From assembly GCF_028688795.1 (NCBI RefSeq), contig NZ_JAQTXM010000031.1, forward strand, positions 1 through 54,843: a DNA stretch of 54,843 bases, written 5' to 3'. This stretch comes from Rhodoferax sp. (lineage in GTDB: Bacteria > Pseudomonadota > Gammaproteobacteria > Burkholderiales > Burkholderiaceae_C). The notes beneath the pieces are model-generated. The model was given only the letters and a program-made list of their open reading frames with translations, was not told where the DNA came from and searched no databases. The translations under genes were made by a program, and so were the position numbers. Each line of letters begins with the position of its first letter. The stretch's first letter is position 1. Of the stretch, positions 17,553 to 25,854 are shown piece by piece.

Positions 17553-18166
17553 TGGATATTGACCAGTCCTACCTTGCGCTTGATTTGGAGCGAGACCAGA
17601 AAAGCAGAAAAATCATCCAGGTGGGCATCGCTATCGCCTATCCCAAGCAATTGCAAAGCCAATACTGGACGCGGCAGTGGTTGCTCGATCCCGGTGAGTC
17701 CATTGAGTCAGCCACCACCACTTTGACCGGCATCACGGATGCAGACATTCAGGCGCGTGCGGTGCCTTGGGAGGTGATGGCATCTGAATTGTCTGCGTTG
17801 ATCGTCAAACACAACACGTTCATCAATCCAATTACTTGGGGAAGCGGGGACAGCACTGAATTGCTTTCAGCAATCAAGGACCGCGCCATTTCATTCCCGC
17901 ATTTTGGGCGCCGATGGATCGATATCAAGACATTCCACGTCGTGCTTATGTTGGCTCAAGGCAAGAGCCAAACTGGCGGTTTGAGGAGCGTGATGGGCAA
18001 GCATGGCATTCCTTTTAAAGGACTGGCGCACCAGGCAGACATTGAGGCTGCCAACACCCTGCGGCTATTTTTCAAATTGCTTGGCAGCCATGCGATTTCT
18101 GAATCGATCAATCAGTCGGTAAAAGCAGCATGGACACCGCAGCGAACCCATAAGTCAAGTCACTAA
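17546..18166 (+). CDS. DEDDh-type 3'-5' exonuclease-like protein
   Basis: A 206-residue RNase T/DnaQ-fold protein. ExoI is YLALDLERD (Asp13, Glu15). The strand-helix ITDADIQARAVPW follows. ExoII includes WGSGDSTELL (Asp102). ExoIII is GLAHQADIEAANTL with His162. At the usual last acidic position Glu167 stands where Asp is normal, with Asp165 nearby, so activity is likely but not certain. LRSVMGKHGIPFKG resembles the segment before ExoIII in ERI1/KapD-like RNA exonucleases. ATG 17546 overlaps the previous stop; ATG 17552 is an alternative start. RNA trimming would fit the company of HAD and phosphoesterase enzymes (inference). Confidence 0.8.
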   Translation: MVMDIDQSYLALDLERDQKSRKIIQVGIAIAYPKQLQSQYWTRQWLLDPGESIESATTTLTGITDADIQARAVPWEVMASELSALIVKHNTFINPITWGSGDSTELLSAIKDRAISFPHFGRRWIDIKTFHVVLMLAQGKSQTGGLRSVMGKHGIPFKGLAHQADIEAANTLRLFFKLLGSHAISESINQSVKAAWTPQRTHKSSH

Positions 18167-18181
18167 TTTTTAACGCAACGA

Positions 18182-19009
18182 ATGATGAAACTTCTTGTCC
18201 TCTCAGATTTGCACCTTGAAAACGGCTATTTCGAGCCGCAGGAAGATGCGGTTGATGCTGCCGATGTCATCGTTCTGGCTGGCGACATCCATCCTGCACC
18301 CAACGGCATTGAGTGGGCGCGGAGAACTTTTGGGGACAAGCCGATTGTCTATGTCGCTGGCAACCATGAATATTTTGACTGTGAATTCGAGGCGGCATTG
18401 CAACTCATGCGGGTGACGGCCAAACAGCATGATGTGCATTTCCTTGAAAACGATGCCGTCACCATCAGGGGCATTCGATTTCTTGGGTGCACACTCTGGA
18501 CTGATTTTGAGTTTTATGGCTCGGACAAAAAACAAGCCCTGATGGCGCGTGCCGCGGTTCGCTGGCCTGATTACATTGGGCGCATCGAGTCCAGGCGAAG
18601 CATCACTGGACGACTCTTGCCGGAGTTGACTATCAAGCGCCACTGGGAAAGCCGTGCCTGGCTGCAGGCCCAATTGCCACTGGGTGAAAGTTGCAAAACA
18701 GTGGTGGTCACGCATCACTATCCCAACAAAAAATCCACGTCACCCAAATTCGTGGGCGATGAAATGAATGTGGTGTTTGGCTCTCACGTACCCGATGAAT
18801 TGGTCACTCAGGCGGGACTCTGGATTCATGGTCATAGCCATTCAAGTGCTGAATACCGCATCGGTGAGGGCAAGCACCACACCCGGATCGTTGCCAACCC
18901 CAAAGGTTATGGAAATTGGTCGAACGATCCGGAAAACTACAGATTCGACTCCGGCTACCTGGTCGAACTGCTGCCTGATGGCAACTGGGCTCAACATGTC
19001 AAGTCTTGA
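18182..19009 (+). CDS. Calcineurin-like metallophosphoesterase (operon copy 2)
   Basis: 275 residues with complete motifs: LVLSDLHLE (Asp9, His11), VLAGDIHPAP (Asp35), VAGNHEYFD (Asn61, His62), VVVTHHYPN and WIHGHSHSS. The middle segment FLGCTLWTDFEFYGSDKK and the C-terminal RIVANPKGYG are shared almost exactly with copies 3 and 4, showing a tandem gene family. Two ATGs in a row (18182, 18185) leave the start ambiguous by one residue. It begins 15 bases after the exonuclease gene. Confidence 0.88.
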   Translation: MMKLLVLSDLHLENGYFEPQEDAVDAADVIVLAGDIHPAPNGIEWARRTFGDKPIVYVAGNHEYFDCEFEAALQLMRVTAKQHDVHFLENDAVTIRGIRFLGCTLWTDFEFYGSDKKQALMARAAVRWPDYIGRIESRRSITGRLLPELTIKRHWESRAWLQAQLPLGESCKTVVVTHHYPNKKSTSPKFVGDEMNVVFGSHVPDELVTQAGLWIHGHSHSSAEYRIGEGKHHTRIVANPKGYGNWSNDPENYRFDSGYLVELLPDGNWAQHVKS

Positions 19010-19090
19010 AATCCTCCTGCCAGCCGGGCGTCAATGGGAGACCGCGATGGCGCAATTTGGTGAGTTTGAAATATGGGTGAGGGTGACCAC

Positions 19091-19906
19091 ATGAAAATCC
19101 AACTTGCCAGTGATCTACATTTAGAGCATGTGAATCGTCTCAACAGCCAGAACCAGCCAGTGCGCATCATTGGACCCGTGCCCGGCGCGGATGTGCTGGT
19201 GCTCGCCGGTGACATTGCCGATGGCGCTTATGCCTGCACCCTGTTTGCAGACTGGCCGGCAGAAGGACAGGTTCCTATCATTTATATTGCAGGTAACCAT
19301 GAGTTTTACGGTCACGCCATTGATCCGATCTACGACAAATTGCGCGAAGGCGCAGCGCTCAATAACATCCATTTCCTGCAGAATGACAGTGTCGTGATCG
19401 ATGGCGTCCGCTTTTTGGGCACAACCCTTTGGACGGATTACAGGCTAGACTTGAATCGGACCCAAAGCCAACTCATGGAATATTGCGGCACCCGGTTGAA
19501 TGACCATTTCCGCATTCGCACTGGGCGCCATGGTTTCACCCCCGGTGATGCATTGGCTCGCCATGAAATAGCGTGGGCATGGCTGACATCTGAATTGGCA
19601 AAACCCTTCGACGGTAAAACCGTGGTGGTGTCGCACCATGCGCCGCATCCGCTATCGATTCACCCTCGTTACATTGGCAATCAACTGAATGCTGCCTTTG
19701 TCAGTGACTTGAGCGAACTCATGCCCGGTGTTGACCTGTGGTTGCATGGCCATGTGCACGACAGCTTTGATTACCAGGTAGGGCAGTGCAGGGTGGTGGC
19801 GAATCCTGCTGGCTACGTGCTCAACCGAAATATGGCAACTGATCCGAATGACTACGAGTTTGAGAACCAGGCCTTTGACCGAAATTTGCTGGTCGAACTC
19901 ACATGA
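19091..19906 (+). CDS. Calcineurin-like metallophosphoesterase (operon copy 3)
   Basis: 271 residues from ATG 19091, chosen because GAGGGTGA lies just upstream and the family begins MKIxxxSDLHLE; the frame extends to 19073. Motifs: SDLHLEH (Asp8, His10), VLAGDIADG (Asp41), IAGNHEFYG (Asn69, His70), VVVSHHAPHPLS and WLHGHVHDS. It shares FLGTTLWTDYRL and RVVANPAGYV with its paralogues. It overlaps copy 4 by 4 bases, while an 81-base gap separates it from copy 2, so an internal start of transcription is possible there. Confidence 0.88.
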   Translation: MKIQLASDLHLEHVNRLNSQNQPVRIIGPVPGADVLVLAGDIADGAYACTLFADWPAEGQVPIIYIAGNHEFYGHAIDPIYDKLREGAALNNIHFLQNDSVVIDGVRFLGTTLWTDYRLDLNRTQSQLMEYCGTRLNDHFRIRTGRHGFTPGDALARHEIAWAWLTSELAKPFDGKTVVVSHHAPHPLSIHPRYIGNQLNAAFVSDLSELMPGVDLWLHGHVHDSFDYQVGQCRVVANPAGYVLNRNMATDPNDYEFENQAFDRNLLVELT

Positions 19907-20703
19907 AAATCCTCGTCCTTAGCGATTTGCACTTATCTCACCATTCATTTCCGGTGGTGATGGACGGCAAACGCATTGATAAATACGCCGATGTGGTTGT
20001 TCTGGCTGGCGACATTGACGATGGGCTGGGCGGCTTTCGCTGGGCGCGAGAGGCATTTCCAGACAAGCCCATCGTGATGGTGGCTGGTAACCACGAGTTT
20101 TATGAAAAGCACTGGACCCGGCATGTGGACGACATGCGGGATGCGGCCAAAACCTACGACATCGAGTTTCTGGAGGCTGACGGGGTCGATCTGGCTGGCG
20201 TGCGGTTCCTGGGTTGCAGTCTGTGGACAGATTTTGAGTTGTTTGGCGCTGACAAAAAGGCCATTGCGATGCGGGTGGCCAAAGCCCAAATGAACGACTT
20301 TCACTGCATCAAGATGTCGCGATATGCCGAGTTTCATTGGGTGCATTCCAAATACCTGACGCCAGAATTGACAGCGATGCGCCACCAGGGAAGTGTCGAG
20401 TGGCTGACTAAAAAGCTGGGAAAAGGGGACGACCCAAATCGAACCGTGGTTGTCACGCACCATGCGCCTCATCCAAATTCAGTGCCGGTACATTTCGCCA
20501 ACGACATGCTCTCAGCGGCGTATGCCAGTGATTTGACCAGGTTGATGGGCAGGGCGGGACTGTGGATTCATGGGCACATGCATCACAGTGTTGACTATCA
20601 ACTCAACGCGACACGCATTGTGGCAAATCCGCGTGGTTACATGCATAAAAACGGTGGCTTTGAGAATGCGCGATTCAATCCTGCTTTCCTGATCGAGATT
20701 TGA
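19903..20703 (+). CDS. Calcineurin-like metallophosphoesterase (operon copy 4)
   Basis: 266 residues. Motifs: LVLSDLHLSHH (Asp8, His10), VLAGDIDDG (Asp37), VAGNHEFYE (Asn63, His64), VVVTHHAPHPNS and WIHGHMHHS. FLGCSLWTDFELFGADKK is nearly the same as in copy 2, and RIVANPRGYM matches all three. The loop between about residues 125 and 155 (NDFHCIKMSRYAEFHW) differs most between paralogues and may set substrate choice. Start and stop overlap both neighbours by 4 bases. Confidence 0.88.
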   Translation: MKILVLSDLHLSHHSFPVVMDGKRIDKYADVVVLAGDIDDGLGGFRWAREAFPDKPIVMVAGNHEFYEKHWTRHVDDMRDAAKTYDIEFLEADGVDLAGVRFLGCSLWTDFELFGADKKAIAMRVAKAQMNDFHCIKMSRYAEFHWVHSKYLTPELTAMRHQGSVEWLTKKLGKGDDPNRTVVVTHHAPHPNSVPVHFANDMLSAAYASDLTRLMGRAGLWIHGHMHHSVDYQLNATRIVANPRGYMHKNGGFENARFNPAFLIEI

Positions 20704-21233
20704 CGATGTGGCCCCCGCAAAGAACGCCAAAAGGTGCTGGTGAATTCATTTTGTACCTTGATTTTGATGGTGTGCTGCACCATGAGAATTGCCTCTGGCA
20801 TCCAAAACGCGGTCCATACCTGAAGGCGCCGCCTGGTCATGTGCTGTTTCAGCATGCACCACTACTTGAAGCCTTGTTGGCTCCTTATCCCCAAATCCGC
20901 ATTGTGTTGAGTACTTCATGGGTCCGCAGCTACGGCTGCACTGGCGCCGCCAAGCGCTTACCGCAGTCATTGCAAAAGCGGGTGATCGGCGCCACGTTTC
21001 ACTCGCGCATGAACAAAACAGAATTCGTCAGCGCACCCCGCGGCATGCAGGTGTGGGGTGATGTCATACGGCGCAAACCCAAGGACTGGATTGCCCTTGA
21101 CGATGACTGGTTGCACTGGCCGAAATGGTGTCTGGACAAATACGTTAAGACCCATGAGTTTGAGGGCATCGCCGAACCTGCTGTACTTGCTGAATTTTCA
21201 GAAAAATTGGCGGGTATGTGCAAGGAAGTTTAG
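20700..21233 (+). CDS. HAD-superfamily protein, SAK type (third copy)
   Basis: A 177-residue HAD protein closing the operon. Motif I is YLDFDGVLHHEN (Asp21, Asp23), motif II is VLSTSWVRSYG (Ser71-Thr72-Ser73-Trp74), and motif IV is DWIALDDDWLHW with a Lys/Arg-rich stretch before it (RRKPKD). The ATG at 20700 overlaps the stop of the previous gene; ATG 20706 is an alternative. It differs from the other two HAD copies in the loop after motif I (CLWHPKRGPYLK). No clear terminator follows. Confidence 0.8.
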   Translation: MTMWPPQRTPKGAGEFILYLDFDGVLHHENCLWHPKRGPYLKAPPGHVLFQHAPLLEALLAPYPQIRIVLSTSWVRSYGCTGAAKRLPQSLQKRVIGATFHSRMNKTEFVSAPRGMQVWGDVIRRKPKDWIALDDDWLHWPKWCLDKYVKTHEFEGIAEPAVLAEFSEKLAGMCKEV

Positions 21234-21388
21234 TGCGAGTTCAAATTCGAAGCGCGACTTTATGAATAGCGGGTTGGGTGGGCGAGATGTGGGGGCGGCA
21301 GCAGCTCGAATTGCATGGCCAAACGCCCAACAAATCAAAATGGCGTATTCTGGGCAACTCACATGACCATCAAGTACTTACCCACTCC

Positions 21389-22393
21389 ATGACGGCTCTC
21401 ACAAACATTTCGCTCTCCATGCTTGACCTGGTGGCTGTGCGCGAAGGCGGCACCGTAGCCAATGCCTTGGCGATCTCCCTCCAAACCGCACAACATGTGG
21501 AGACTCTTGGTTTCACCCGTTATTGGCTGGCTGAGCACCACAACATGGTGGGCATCGCCAGTTCTGCAACTGCCGTGCTGGTCGGCCATATTGCAGGCGA
21601 TACCCACCGCATCCGGGTCGGCTCTGGCGGCATCATGTTGCCCAACCATGCGCCGCTGGTGGTGGCTGAAGCTTTTGGCACTTTGGCTGAGTTGTATCCT
21701 GGTCGCATTGACTTGGGACTTGGCCGTGCGCCAGGAACCGATCGGGCCACGATGCGTGCGCTACGGCGTGACCGAGTGGAGACCGAACAGGATTTCCCAC
21801 GCGATGTTGCCGAATTGCAGAGGCTTTTGGGACCGGTGCAAGCAGGCCAGGGGATCGTCGCCATGCCGGGTGCGGGTACCGAGGTGCCGATCTGGTTGCT
21901 GGGCTCCAGTCTTTTCTCGGCCCAGTTGGCAGCAGAACGTGGCCTGCCCTATGCGTTTGCAGCGCATTTTGCACCGCGCCTTTTGCATCAGGCCCTTGAT
22001 TTGTACCGATCTCTTTTCCGACCCTCCAGTGCGCTGGCAAAGCCTTATGCCATTGTTGGGGTACCTTTGATTGCTGCGCCCACAGACGATGAAGCAGAGT
22101 TTCTGGCCAGCAGCACCTACCAGCGGATCCTTGGCATCCTGACCGGTGACCGTCAACGCTTGCAGCCACCGGTGGCGAATTACCTGGAAGGACTACACCC
22201 GCAGGAACGCTCAGCCATTGCCGACTTTCTGTCCGCTGGCGTGATTGGCGGGCCAGACAAGGTGCGCGCAGGTCTGCAAGCCCTGGCCAACAGCACCCAA
22301 GCCAATGAGTTCATGCTGGTGTGTGATGTGTTTGACCCAGCTTTGAGACTGCGCTCGCTCGATATCGCCGCGGCGGCTTGTGCCATTCAGTGA
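21389..22393 (+). CDS. LLM-class flavin-dependent oxidoreductase (luciferase-like)
   Basis: A 334-residue bacterial-luciferase-fold protein ([20 protein letters not shown]). Family features: [40 protein letters not shown], then [22 protein letters not shown], as in the MsnO8/YhbW subfamily of FMNH2- or F420-using oxidoreductases. The start at 21389 is preferred over the frame start at 21278, which adds non-homologous sequence. It is separated from the HAD/phosphoesterase operon by 155 bases and probably does not belong to it. Substrate unknown. Confidence 0.85.
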   Translation: MTALTNISLSMLDLVAVREGGTVANALAISLQTAQHVETLGFTRYWLAEHHNMVGIASSATAVLVGHIAGDTHRIRVGSGGIMLPNHAPLVVAEAFGTLAELYPGRIDLGLGRAPGTDRATMRALRRDRVETEQDFPRDVAELQRLLGPVQAGQGIVAMPGAGTEVPIWLLGSSLFSAQLAAERGLPYAFAAHFAPRLLHQALDLYRSLFRPSSALAKPYAIVGVPLIAAPTDDEAEFLASSTYQRILGILTGDRQRLQPPVANYLEGLHPQERSAIADFLSAGVIGGPDKVRAGLQALANSTQANEFMLVCDVFDPALRLRSLDIAAAACAIQ

Positions 22394-22819
22394 GTCTGCC
22401 TGCGGAGAATCGCTTATTTGCCGACGATCCCAAGCAACTTGACCAGTGCGCTCACAGTGGTGAAACCTCTGCACTTTGTGTCTTTGGTGAGCATGAGCGT
22501 GGTTTAGCATCTACTTTTTAGCAGCCAGCTTCGCCTACAAATCAGCGAAGAGATTGAAGGTCGACGCCGGGATGACGTTACCGTTATCACTTCGCCCCTT
22601 TATGTCTTTGAGCTTGGCATGTTCGTTTTCGTGGCAGGATGTGCAGAGCAGCGCTGCAGCACTATTTCCACAAACCCAGCACCTACTGTCACTGTCTCAT
22701 TTTTTGGAATGTAACCTGATACCTGCCACGGTGATCAGATCGCCAGGTCCAACCCGCAATCACGCCACGTTCAGGATTGGTAGATTTGGGCATGAGTTGG
22801 TTGGGCTTTCCATAGTTAC
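22394..22819. other. Intergenic region with a short CxxCH-containing relic on the minus strand
   Basis: Around 22550-22660 the reverse strand encodes LLCTSCHENEHAKLKDIKGR and then NVIPASTFNLFAD before a stop. The CxxCH-x-N-E-H pattern could come from an HNH nuclease or a heme c protein. Upstream of it the frame is broken (stop near 22693), so it is at most a gene tail. The plus-strand frame 22554-22841 is not credible. The promoter of the TetR gene lies at the right end. Confidence 0.3.
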
Positions 22820-22834
22820 TAGACGACTGGTCTA
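22820..22834. promoter_or_regulatory. TetR/NemR-like operator 1
   Basis: The 15-base palindrome TAGAC-GACTG-GTCTA lies 19 bases before the TetR-family start codon. It recurs with one base changed at 23508-23522, after the same gene. The TAGAC...GTCTA arms resemble the reported NemR box. Autorepression is inferred. Confidence 0.75.
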
Positions 22835-22853
22835 TTTGTGATAGACTTCATGC

Positions 22854-23474
22854 ATGACAAACGAGCAAATATCAGCCAGAGACCACATCCTTGATTGCGG
22901 GGAGCGTCTGATTGCGAACAAGGGTTTCGTAGGTGTGGGCTTGGCTGAAATCCTGGCCGTGGCGGGTGTTCCCAAGGGGTCTTTTTACCATTACTTCAGC
23001 TCCAAAGAGCGCTTCGGTGAGGTCTTACTGACACGCTACGTCGATGCCTACATGGGACGACTGGATGGTCTATTCAGCCCTGATGGCCGAACCGCGCGGC
23101 AGCGCTTGATGACGTATTGGTCTCACTGGCGCACGAGCCAATGCGACTCTGCCAACGGCGCTTGTAGCAGCGCTGAGGCCAGCACCAAATGTCTGATCGT
23201 CAAGCTCAGCGCCGAGGTGGCCGATATTTCTGAAGGCATGCGGTTGACGCTGCGTGACGGCACAGACCGCGTGGTGCGCCGCATTGCGCAGTGTCTGGAC
23301 GATGCCAGAGCTGACGGTTCCGTGTCAACGTCTCTGGTAGCAGAGTCGATGGCGCTGACGCTCTATGAACTCTGGCTCGGTGCCAGTTTGCTGGCCAAGT
23401 TGCGTCGTGATGCTTCGCCGTTTGAGCATGCCTTGCGCAGCACCGAGCAATTGCTGGACTGGCCCGCCAGCTAA
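22854..23474 (+). CDS. TetR-family repressor, NemR-like
   Basis: 206 residues with an N-terminal TetR helix-turn-helix: ILDCGERLIANKGFVGVGLA, then EILAVAGVPKGSFYHYFSSK. The C-terminal ligand domain contains Cys97, Cys104 and Cys113 (SQCDSANGACSSAEASTKCL), candidate sensors for electrophiles or oxidants as in NemR. The gene lies between two near-identical operators and upstream of an aldehyde reductase, a quinone/enone oxidoreductase and an old yellow enzyme, matching the nemRA-type electrophile response. The ligand is inferred. Confidence 0.85.
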   Translation: MTNEQISARDHILDCGERLIANKGFVGVGLAEILAVAGVPKGSFYHYFSSKERFGEVLLTRYVDAYMGRLDGLFSPDGRTARQRLMTYWSHWRTSQCDSANGACSSAEASTKCLIVKLSAEVADISEGMRLTLRDGTDRVVRRIAQCLDDARADGSVSTSLVAESMALTLYELWLGASLLAKLRRDASPFEHALRSTEQLLDWPAS

Positions 23475-23507
23475 ACCCTTTAGCTCGGTCTTTTTTTACC
23501 CAAGATT

Positions 23508-23522
23508 TAGACGACCGGTCTA
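23508..23522. promoter_or_regulatory. TetR/NemR-like operator 2
   Basis: The palindrome TAGAC-GACCG-GTCTA lies 41 bases before the start of the iron-type alcohol dehydrogenase gene. It differs from operator 1 by one base in the spacer. It should let the repressor control the three downstream enzymes separately from its own gene. Confidence 0.75.
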
Positions 23523-23562
23523 CTTTTAACTTTTCACTCGACAACCCAATATAAGAATTGAC

Positions 23563-24723
23563 ATGAACAACTTTGATTTTTACAACCCCACACACATTAT
23601 TTTCGGCAAAGACCGCATTAGCGACCTGTCCAGCCTTGTGCCCGCAGCAGCCAAAGTCCTGATTCTGGTCGGTGGTGCCAGTGCTGAAAAAACTGGCACG
23701 CTGGCTGAGGTCCGTCAGGCCCTGGGCACTCGCACGCATAGCACATTCAGTGGCATTGAACCGAACCCGAGTTTTGAGACGGCCAAAAAAGCGATCGAAA
23801 TGGTGCGAGAGGAGGGCTTTGACTTCTTGCTGGCCGTTGGCGGTGGCTCCGTCATTGATGCCACCAAATTCATCGCTGCAGCCGTGCTGTTTGAAGGCGA
23901 TGCATGGGACATCCTGCGTCAAGGAGGCCGCAACATTACCCAGGCCGTGTCATTTGGTGTGGTGCTGACCCTGCCTGCAACCGGTTCAGAAATGAACAAC
24001 GGGGCGGTGATGACCCGCCATGACATCGGCGCCAAGTTGCCATTTCGCAGCCCCCAGCTGTTCTCCAAATTTTCCATACTGGACCCCACCAAGACCTACA
24101 CGCTGCCCGTCAAACAACTGGCCAACGGTGTCGTGGATGCCTTTGTCCACACCATGGAGCAATACCTCACTTACCCGGTCAACGCGCCGCTGCAAGACCG
24201 CTTTGCCGAAGGGCTGCTGCAAACCTTGGTTGACATCGGCCCACGCCTGTCGACAGCGACCGAGCCCAACTATGATGACCGTGCCAGCCTGATGTGGGCA
24301 GCCACACTGGCGTTGAACGGATTGATCGGTGCAGGGGTGCCGCAAGACTGGGCCACCCACATGATTGGCCATGAGCTTACGGCGCAGTACAACATCGACC
24401 ACGCCCGTACCTTGGCCATCGTGTTGCCCGCCATGTTGAATGAGCGGCGCGCGCAAAAGCACGACAAGTTGCTGCAATACGGCCGTAGGGTGTGGGGCAT
24501 CTGTGAGGGCTCCGAAGAGGAACGCATTACGGCAGCCATCACCGCCACCCGTGACTTTTTCGAACGCATGGGCCTGCCGACCCGCCTGAGTGCATATGAC
24601 TTGGGTCAGGACGCGATCGACCTAGTGATCAAACAACTCGAAGCCCATGGCATGACGCAGCTCGGTGAGTATGGGGATGTGACGCCTGGTGTCAGCCGCA
24701 GGGTCCTCGTTGCCGCACTCTGA
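23563..24723 (+). CDS. Iron-type NADPH alcohol dehydrogenase / aldehyde reductase (YqhD-like)
   Basis: 386 residues, the length of YqhD/BdhA enzymes that reduce toxic short aldehydes to alcohols with NADPH. It begins MNNFDFYNPTHIIFGKDRI. The nucleotide-binding GGGS lies in AVGGGSVIDATKF. Metal ligands by spacing to YqhD are Asp192, His196 (DAFVHTMEQY), His256 (DWATHMIGHEL) and His270 (IDHARTLAIVLPA). It follows operator 2 and leads the enzyme part of the electrophile-defence operon. Cytoplasmic. Confidence 0.92.
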   Translation: MNNFDFYNPTHIIFGKDRISDLSSLVPAAAKVLILVGGASAEKTGTLAEVRQALGTRTHSTFSGIEPNPSFETAKKAIEMVREEGFDFLLAVGGGSVIDATKFIAAAVLFEGDAWDILRQGGRNITQAVSFGVVLTLPATGSEMNNGAVMTRHDIGAKLPFRSPQLFSKFSILDPTKTYTLPVKQLANGVVDAFVHTMEQYLTYPVNAPLQDRFAEGLLQTLVDIGPRLSTATEPNYDDRASLMWAATLALNGLIGAGVPQDWATHMIGHELTAQYNIDHARTLAIVLPAMLNERRAQKHDKLLQYGRRVWGICEGSEEERITAAITATRDFFERMGLPTRLSAYDLGQDAIDLVIKQLEAHGMTQLGEYGDVTPGVSRRVLVAAL

Positions 24724-24769
24724 CCCCCTCATCACCTACTTCACAAATCAATTTCCTCTAGAGACCCCG

Positions 24770-25804
24770 ATGACTCAAACCAACACCATCAACCGCCAGA
24801 TTCAACTGGCTTCACGCCCTGTGGGCGCACCAACGGCCACCAACTTTCATCTTGCAACTTCCCCGGTGCCCAGTGCCGGGACGGGTCAAGTGCTGTTACG
24901 CACCGTTTTTCTGTCACTGGACCCTTACATGCGTGGTCGCATGAGCGACGCGGCCAGCTATGCCGCGTCCGTTGCCATCGGGGCGACCATGGTTGGTGCC
25001 ACCGTTTGCCGTGTGGAGACCAGCCAACACGTTGGCTACGCGGTGGGTGACTGGGTGTTGGCCTATACCGGCTGGCAAGACTACGCCCTCTCTGATGGCA
25101 CCGGTCTGACCAAGCTCGACCCAAAGCTGGCACCACCGTCTTACGCGCTGGGTGTGCTCGGCATGCCTGGCTTTACCGCTTACATGGGGTTGCTCGACAT
25201 CGGTGCCCCTAAGGCCGGTGAAACCGTGGTGGTGGCTGCCGCTACTGGTGCCGTGGGCTCTGTGGTGGGTCAGATTGCCAAGCTCAAGGGTTGCCGTGTG
25301 GTGGGCATTGCCGGGGGCGCTCAGAAGTGCCAGTCGGCTGTCGCGGAACTGGGCTTTGACGCCTGCATTGACCACCATAGCCCCGACCTGCCCGCGCTTT
25401 TGGCAGCCGCCTGTCCCAAGGGCATCGACGTGTATTTTGAGAATGTTGGCGGCAAAGTGTTTGATGCTGTGCTGCCGCTACTCAACACGGCAGCCCGCGT
25501 GCCTGTTTGCGGCCTGATTGCCAACTACAACGCCACCACTTTGCCAGATGGTCCAGACCGCAGCCCATTGTTGATGCGAACCCTGTTGACCAAGCGCATC
25601 CGGATGCAGGGTTTCATCATTTTTGACGATTATGGGCATCGCTACCCGGAATTTGCCAAAGACATGGGCCAATGGCTCCAGCAAGGCCAGGTGACCTTCC
25701 GCGAAGACATCACCGATGGCCTGGAAAACGCACCACAAGCATTCATCGGGCTGCTTGAAGGCAAGAACTTCGGCAAATTGATCGTGCAAGTTGCCAGCGC
25801 CTGA
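24770..25804 (+). CDS. NADP-dependent enone/quinone oxidoreductase (CurA/YncB-like)
   Basis: 344 residues from ATG 24770 (MTQTNTINRQIQLASRPVGA), preceded by AGAGA. The longer frame from 24689 overlaps the upstream gene. It is a medium-chain reductase of the leukotriene B4 12-hydroxydehydrogenase / curcumin reductase group. Features: SLDPYMRGRMSD, the Rossmann motif AATGAVGSVVGQIAKLKGCR, and YFENVGGKVFDAVL. These enzymes reduce the C=C bond of alpha,beta-unsaturated carbonyls and lack catalytic zinc. The neighbours support a detoxification role. Confidence 0.9.
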   Translation: MTQTNTINRQIQLASRPVGAPTATNFHLATSPVPSAGTGQVLLRTVFLSLDPYMRGRMSDAASYAASVAIGATMVGATVCRVETSQHVGYAVGDWVLAYTGWQDYALSDGTGLTKLDPKLAPPSYALGVLGMPGFTAYMGLLDIGAPKAGETVVVAAATGAVGSVVGQIAKLKGCRVVGIAGGAQKCQSAVAELGFDACIDHHSPDLPALLAAACPKGIDVYFENVGGKVFDAVLPLLNTAARVPVCGLIANYNATTLPDGPDRSPLLMRTLLTKRIRMQGFIIFDDYGHRYPEFAKDMGQWLQQGQVTFREDITDGLENAPQAFIGLLEGKNFGKLIVQVASA

Positions 25805-25854
25805 CCTCTATCCCAACCGATCCAACAACCCATTAACACCCATAAGGAAACACC

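Noticed and set aside
15182..21233. Known defence systems (CBASS, Druantia, Thoeris, retron, RtcB/RtcA repair) as identity of the operon
   Set aside because: No cyclase, TIR, reverse transcriptase, helicase, RtcB or ligase is present, so none of the known systems fits.
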